64,000 bases of DNA, from the NCBI GenBank assembly GCA_001792895.1, contig MARA01000014.1:62001-126000 (forward strand), read 5' to 3'. Under the pieces are notes generated by a model that was not told the DNA's origin, made no database searches, and saw only the letters and a program-made list of their open reading frames with translations. Of the stretch, positions 58,560 to 64,000 are shown one piece after another (within the stretch, counting starts at the first letter, position 1; each line of letters begins with the position of its first letter). Origin of the DNA: Lentinus brumalis. Taxonomy: Eukaryota; Basidiomycota; Agaricomycetes; Polyporales; Polyporaceae. The position numbers were made by a program, and so were the translations under genes.

Positions 58560-60743
58560 ATGCTTGCTCTGCGATTGACATTTACACTCCTCCTGGTGAG
58601 GCTCTGCGGTGCCCGCCCATCTTCTCATCCAAGGCGGGACTTGCGAGTCCACGCATACAGAAACGTCGTTCCCGCTGGCTTTGCCGATGTCGGTCCGGCC
58701 TCACCCGACCAGACCTTGACCCTTCGTCTGGCTCTTGCTCAAAGCGACCCGAAGGGCCTCATCGATGCTCTATATAGGGTGAGCGACCCCGCAAGTCCCA
58801 CCTATCGACATTGGCTGTCGAAGGAGCAGGTGAGTGTCGTGCCCTGTCGCGCTGTCAGTATCAAGTATGACTCATGAGGTTCACAGGTCGCACAGTTCGT
58901 TGCTCCCAAGGCGGAAGCAGCTGAGACTGTCAACGCATGGTTGGAGGAGAACGGTCTCTCCGCCACCAGTAGCTCCGCTGCGGGAGATTGGATCAGCTTC
59001 CAAGTCCCGGTTGACAAGGCAAACGAGCTCTTTGGTGCGGAGTACGACGTATATGTACACCAGGAGAGCGGGACACAGGTCGTCCGGACGCTTTCCTACT
59101 CTCTGCCCGCATCGCTTCAGCCCCACATCGACCTCGTTCATCCCACTATCTCGTGAGTGATCATATCCCATTGGTCCTCGTTATCCCCGTACGCTAATTA
59201 CATCTTCGCGTAGCTTCCCCGATCCCAAGCTTGAGTCCTCCACCACCCAGGGCAAGCGTTTCATCGACGACGTTCCGGAGCGATTGATTGAACCCGCGCA
59301 TGCGAACTCGACCGCCTGTAGTCAAGGTACTACTCCGGCTTGCGTGCAGGAGCTCTACAACATCCCCGCGGCCCCCGTGAGGAACAACGTCACTCTTGGA
59401 GTTTCCGTGTTCTACGGAAACGAACCGCACTACGCTTACCTCACGGTGCGGCATTAACTACATCTCCGAGCGCTACGTCTGACTGAGCCGTGACAGACGT
59501 TCTTGGAGAACTACCGCACGGATGTTGATGCGTCAAAGACGAACTATACGTTTGTGGGTTGGGATGGCGGAGTGGACACTCAGAACCCTTTCGCGACCGC
59601 TGAGGGAGTAAGTGCCCCCAACGCGCCGATCCCACGCTCATCACTGACAGAGTAGTTTGCAGGACCTTGATATCCAGTATACCGTGGGCGTTGCTACGGG
59701 TGCCTACGTGACCAGCTATCAAGAAGGCGGCAACGTGACGGATGGAGTGTCCGGCTTCTTGGACGAGGCCCTCTTCCTCAATGCGCTAGATGACTCGGAG
59801 CTGCCACAGGTCCTGAGCACCAGCTACGCGCACTTCGAGAACAACTGGGACTTCGATGTCACCGAGTAAGTGGGGTTGTGTTCTCGTGTTCACCAACATG
59901 CTGACTTCGTACCCAGTAAGATCTGCCAAGCGTACGCTCAGCTGGGCGCACGCGGCTCGACGCTAGTGTTCGCCACCGGCGACGCCGGTGCAGGTTGTGA
60001 CTTCATCACCAACACCACAGACTTCGGACCCAACTTCCCGGCATCGTGCCCATAGTGAGTGCACCCCTCTCCTCCTCTTAATCACTCCCACCGCACGCGG
60101 CACAACCTCATCGATCCAAATGTGCATAGTATCACCGCGGTAGGCGGGACATCAGGCTATCACCCTGAAGTGGGATGGACAGGCTCATCCGGCGGGTTCT
60201 CAAATTACTTCGCCCGCCCATGGTACCAAGACACCGCCGTCTCCGCCTACCTCGACAAGATCTCCGGCACCGACCCCAACGCCGGACGATACAACGCGAG
60301 CGGACGCGGGTTCCCCGACCTCGCTCTCAAAGCGGACAACTACACCGTCTACGATGCCGGCTACTGGCTCCACGTCTTCGGGACCAGCGCGTCGTGTCCC
60401 GTGTTCGCCTCCATGATCACGCTCCTCAACGACAGGCTGATCTCTGCCGGAAAGCCTACGGTTGGATTCCTGAACCCGTGGCTGTACTCGGAGGGCTCCA
60501 AGGTGTTCACGGACGTCACTGCGGGGTCCAGTTCTATCAGGTGCTCGGATGACGACCCGCTTCGTGTGCTCAACGCAACGGAGGGGTGGGATCCGGTGAG
60601 TATGACGTGACTTACGTCTCGGTCAAATTGGTGGGAGGAGAGAGTGCTTACGCTCGCTTTCTATGCAGGTTACCGGCTTGGGGACGCCCGACTTCGACCG
60701 TCTGCTGGACGCGTTCGGTCTTTGTAGCAGCGTCAGCAACTGA
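58560..60743 (+). CDS. sedolisin (peptidase family S53), second copy, secreted
   Basis: Paralogue of the sedolisin at 48.3-50.7 kb. ATG 58560 starts [18 protein letters not shown] (signal peptide). The pro-domain reads [28 protein letters not shown] and [19 protein letters not shown]. In the mature part the Glu/Asp pair is in [13 protein letters not shown], the oxyanion region is GDAGAGCDF, then [23 protein letters not shown], catalytic Ser in [17 protein letters not shown] and the Ca-site end [23 protein letters not shown]. Introns are at the same places as in the first copy where compared. The Cys after the catalytic GTSAS motif and the Cys near the C-terminus may form a disulfide. No frame defects found. 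Confidence 0.93.
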
Positions 60744-61264
60744 TTACGGACTCATGACTGTTGGACTTGACGGACAGTTTGGAGTGCTCTCATCAGGACA
60801 TATTGCTGTACTTACATCTGATCTCGGTGTGCACGTCGCAAACAAATATGCATCATCGCCTCCCGAAGGTCCTGAGGCGGATAAGTACTTTGGAGTTCGA
60901 GCTCGGACATATTGCGCACAGGTGCGTGGGGCCGCCAGTACGTCCAGACCTGAACAGTGTGATCACTCTCGAGAACAGCTTCCAGACCGCTGCATCAGAA
61001 AGTCGCAGCGCATGTTGTGCCCACGCCGCCGCCGCCCGCGGCGTGGAAGGGCATGGAGGAGGTGCTCACGCACCACATTCTCCGGGTAGACGTCATGGTT
61101 GCCACGACGCCCGCCTGCATGCAACAGACGTCACCGTCGTCAGTATGCTCGCAAGCGACCACCAACTCCATGACGTCAGGCTACTCGGGGAACTGCATAT
61201 AAACCGTGCAGGGTGCGACAGAGGTGCTGCAGAACACACCCACTGTCACGCTACTACTATCATC
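60744..61264. other. intergenic with TATA-like box
   Basis: No gene supported. A tataaacc near 61196 lies about 68 bp before the small-protein start and is a likely TATA box. Confidence 0.5.
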
Positions 61265-61589
61265 ATGGACTCTATCAACAACACCTCCAACACCTCCGGC
61301 CAGCAGCAGGGCGGCGAGAAGCAGGACTGGCTCGACAAGGGCATCGAGTCAGCTGGTGAGAAGGCAGGCGTTAACATCGTACGTCTACTGCAGTCCCACA
61401 CCATGATCAGCTTAGTGGACTGATAATTGATATTTGTGCAGAGCAACCAGAATGCCGATAAGGCAGGCGACTTCGCAAACAAGGAGGTCAAGAGCAAGGA
61501 GGGTGAGTTTGACGAACCTGCGCTCGCTCGGGTGCACGCAGCTCACTACACGCCCCATGACAGGCTTCGACCTTCCCGGTGTTCACTAG
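61265..61589 (+). CDS. small hydrophilic protein, tandem paralogue 1
   Basis: Three exons (61265-61378, 61442-61502, 61564-61589) encode 66 aa. After a short Asn/Ser/Thr/Gln-rich start it carries GGEKQDWLDKGIESAGEKAGVNI, then SNQNADKAGDF.NKEVKSKEGFDLPGVH. The KQDWLDKGIES core, NAD.AGDF and terminal PGV(H/N) are shared with the next gene, and both introns have the same position and phase (0 and 1). Entirely hydrophilic, no signal peptide, as in stress-type hydrophilins. Function unknown. Confidence 0.82.
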
Positions 61590-62195
61590 ACGACCTTGGA
61601 CCTACGTATAGGGGACGCCGCAGATGTATCAGATTGTTGTATGAATAATTGATTGATGTCGACGTGATACATTTCGATGCGTGTGCAGCCTTGTGTGCGA
61701 GTACTAGTACGCTGTGGTTCAAAAGAGCAGATGTGATCAGTCTTGAGAACAGCACGAGAGTGGTAAAAACGTACTCTTACTACTATCGCACCCCGTTCAC
61801 AGCAAGGGCGAGACCCCGATGGCGTCTGAGTGCAGACTTGTTCTAACCAGCAGAAGTCACTACAGCGTGCAGCAAGAGTTGAACGTAACGTTGATGCTCG
61901 ACCGCCCTGGCCCGTCAAGCTGGTCGCTGTGCCTAAAGCCGAGGTGAGTCCAGAGGGACCCAATGTCACCTATCAATAAGTAGGTACCCAACCTTACAGA
62001 GGGTAGATACACGCCGACGTCATCGCTGCCTCATTCGGCACCTCCACCTCGCACGACGCACACCCACCAACGCCCATGATGTCAGTGAGTCCCTCCAGCG
62101 CATACTTATATCCTCGCGCGTCCTTCTCCGTTCCCCTCACTTTCACTACCACTTCCACCACTACACCCACCTCACCACATCGCCTCACCTCCACC
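61590..62195. other. intergenic between tandem small-protein genes
   Basis: No gene supported. A tatatcctc near 62107 and the pyrimidine-rich ttcccctcactttcactacc stretch before 62196 look like the promoter of paralogue 2. Confidence 0.45.
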
Positions 62196-62712
62196 ATGTC
62201 CTTCACCGACGACAACACCGCATCCTCGACCGGCATGAACTCTGAGTACACGGATGGCCCTGGCGCCGGCGCGCACTCCGAGTCGTTCAACCAGAGCCAG
62301 GACCAGGGCGCATATAGCCAAATGCAAGGCAGCCAGGGTTCCGACGACATGGGCGGCGGCCGCGGCGCGATGGGCTCCGGCGTCGCTGGTGGCTACGAGG
62401 GCAACTCACAAGGCAACTCGCAGTCGTCCCAAACATCGCAGACTGGCGAGAAGCAGGACTGGCTCGACAAGGGCATCGAGTCGCTCGGCAAGAAAGCTGG
62501 CGTGAACGTCGTGAGTACCTACTGTTCTGACGTCTGAATTCTTCAAAGGACTCACGTTCCGTTTTCGTAATAGAGCGACAAGAACGCCGACACCGCCGGA
62601 GACTTCTTCAACAAGAACATCAAGGAGAAATTTGGTGAGTCTCACGTCTGACTTTCGTGACGCTACGCATACTGACCCGCCGTCAGGACGCAACATCCCC
62701 GGCGTGAACTAG
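62196..62712 (+). CDS. small hydrophilic protein, tandem paralogue 2
   Basis: Three exons (62196-62510, 62574-62634, 62687-62712) encode 133 aa. Longer than paralogue 1 because of a Gly/Ser/Gln/Asn-rich N-terminus (MSFTDDNTASSTG..., GGYEGNSQGNSQSSQ). The conserved C-terminal half reads GEKQDWLDKGIESLGKKAGVNV / SDKNADTAGDFFNKNIKEKFG / RNIPGVN. No membrane or signal segment. Likely disordered, perhaps stress-related by composition; that is inference. Confidence 0.85.
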
Positions 62713-62991
62713 ACGAGTATATGGGCTATCAGCATAACGGATATCGTATTGTACTCTACCTTTTGTATTATGGAGCTCATTGAGAAGTCTTGACGATCAT
62801 CTTGGTGTGCGAGTACGCGTGGAGATTGAGTGATCCACTAAGTGCCTCAGAATGATATGAAGCACGAGCTGTATGATACAGTGCGACGACAGCGACATAA
62901 GAATAGGAAAGAAAGCATTGCATGCATCTACGACAGACTCGCTCAGGATTTGGACATCAAAGTGTACGATCGCACTCACCTCGAACACAGC

Positions 62992-64000
62992 TCAATCGAT
63001 TTCTATCACATCCGGATCCTCCTCGACCTTCTCTTCTGCGTTGTCCAGCATAATGAGGCCATCCTCCTCGAGCCTCCGCTTTTTGCTCGGCGTGAAGGGC
63101 GCTGCACCCGTGTCCGCGACAGTCCTGCTACGCTTCGCCGCAGGCGTCTCGATCTCCTCAATGTCGTCGGGCAGGCGCCGCTTCTTCGAGGACACGGGCG
63201 TCGACGGGGTGGGCGCACGCGGCTTGACCTTCTTCGGCGGTTTCGGCAAAGGCGACGGGAGGATCAGTGCAGGCGCATCCACCGGATGGTTAGGTCTGTA
63301 ACGACAAGTCCGTCAGCTCACAGCGCACGGAAGTAGCACAGTGCAAGATCACTCACGGAAGTACGCCAATAGCAACTTGAATCGTCGCATACTCGCCCTC
63401 CTCGTCCACGATCGACAAGAACTTGCCCCTCGTAACGTTCAGGCTCTCGAGCGTCCGCTCGTTGTTGTCGTCCCAGTCCGGATCGCTCAGCACGCGCTTG
63501 TCCTCATACACACTCACCTCGCGCTTCTCCTCGTCCTCGTCCGCCCCAAGGATCCCGTCAACGACCTCCCGCAGCGTCACACGCGCCGGGTCGCACCGCA
63601 CCTCCGTGTACGTGTCACGGCAGACGCCGCAGAACGAGTTCGGGGGGCACATCGCGATCGCGCTGAGCGGCATGGACGGCTTGAACTGCACGTGTACGTT
63701 CCGCAGCGCGTTGTACGACCGGCGGAGGAGATGCAAAGCCTGCAGGACGATGAGCCCGGCGATGATCGCATTCGTCGTGGCAATCGCGGGGATGATGTTC
63801 CCGGCCATCTCTGCCGAGGCAGAAAGTCAGCACTCGAAGCATTCCAATGACAATATGGAGGAGTGGAGAAGAGAACGGGTGGGGAGAAGCCTGGAGAAGC
63901 TCTACGGACCTTTGACTTCCCACCGGCTCTTGCCCGGAATTCCGTACGCGGCAGAACGCAGGTTCGCCGCGGCAGTGACAAAATCGAGCGTGTCATCGTC
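62992..64000 (-). CDS. UBA2: SUMO-activating enzyme subunit UBA2, 3' part
   Basis: Catalytic E1 subunit that activates SUMO with Aos1 (family knowledge). The gene runs off the window edge. The 5'-most exon reads DDTLDFVTAAANLRSAAYGIPGKSRWEVK and joins across an intron to EMAGNIIPAIATTNAIIAG, the most conserved E1 block. Then PPNSFCGVCRDTYTEVRCDP supplies the CxxC zinc-type pair, followed by the ubiquitin-fold domain (TLREVVDGILG...). After another intron the C-terminal tail has KKRRLPDD, AAKRSR and KKRRLEEDG nuclear-localisation-type clusters and ends in a VIEID SUMO-interaction-like motif. The N-terminal adenylation domain and catalytic Cys lie outside the window. Confidence 0.95.

Overview
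The window is nuclear DNA of a filamentous basidiomycete, most likely a wood-decay agaricomycete (polypore-like). The evidence is GC-rich coding DNA, many 45-65 nt GT-AG introns, a glyoxal-oxidase-type copper radical oxidase, a GH71 alpha-1,3-glucanase, sedolisins, F-box-like/LRR genes and a FunK1 fungal-type kinase. No tRNA, rRNA, CRISPR array, intact transposon or virus was seen. Gene models were built by hand from open frames, splice signals and protein-family motifs, so exon edges are inferred.

Layout. 0-2.3 kb: no gene seen. 2.3-4.8 kb: membrane-anchored copper radical oxidase (+). 5.5-6.8 kb: damaged F-box-like copy A (+). 7.3-16.6 kb: DNA2 helicase/nuclease and WDR59/Sea3 (both -). 16.85-17.92 kb: a pair of 322-bp inverted arms between WDR59 and the INO80 subunit gene IES6 (+). 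18.9-23.5 kb: a 5' relic of a GH71 gene, an unknown gene (-) and the intact GH71 gene (+). 23.8-31.8 kb: PUF6 (+), an unknown gene (+), an alpha/beta hydrolase (-) and NOG1 (-). 32.0-36.4 kb: a tiny 3-hydroxyanthranilate dioxygenase relic and a full FunK1 kinase (-). 37.5-44.1 kb: DBP4 (-), USB1 (-) and UTP7 (+). 44.3-47.9 kb: two small unknown genes and an F-box-like pseudogene. 48.3-60.7 kb: a sedolisin (-), RAD17 (-), 3-hydroxyanthranilate dioxygenase (+), a truncated FunK1 3' end (-), F-box-like copy B (-) and a second sedolisin (+). 61.2-62.7 kb: two tandem small hydrophilic proteins (+). 63-64 kb: the 3' part of UBA2 (-).

How it fits together. Housekeeping genes dominate: genome maintenance (DNA2, RAD17, IES6), ribosome biogenesis (PUF6, NOG1, DBP4, UTP7), U6 snRNA end processing (USB1), TORC1 control (WDR59), SUMO activation (UBA2) and the kynurenine pathway (BNA1). 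Between them lie fast-evolving lineage-specific genes (F-box-like, FunK1, secreted enzymes) with clear signs of local duplication and decay. The most informative case is a convergent BNA1/FunK1 pair present twice, 22 kb apart, with each copy having lost the opposite partner. Five otherwise conserved genes carry apparent one-base deletions, all in homopolymer runs, which suggests residual assembly error.
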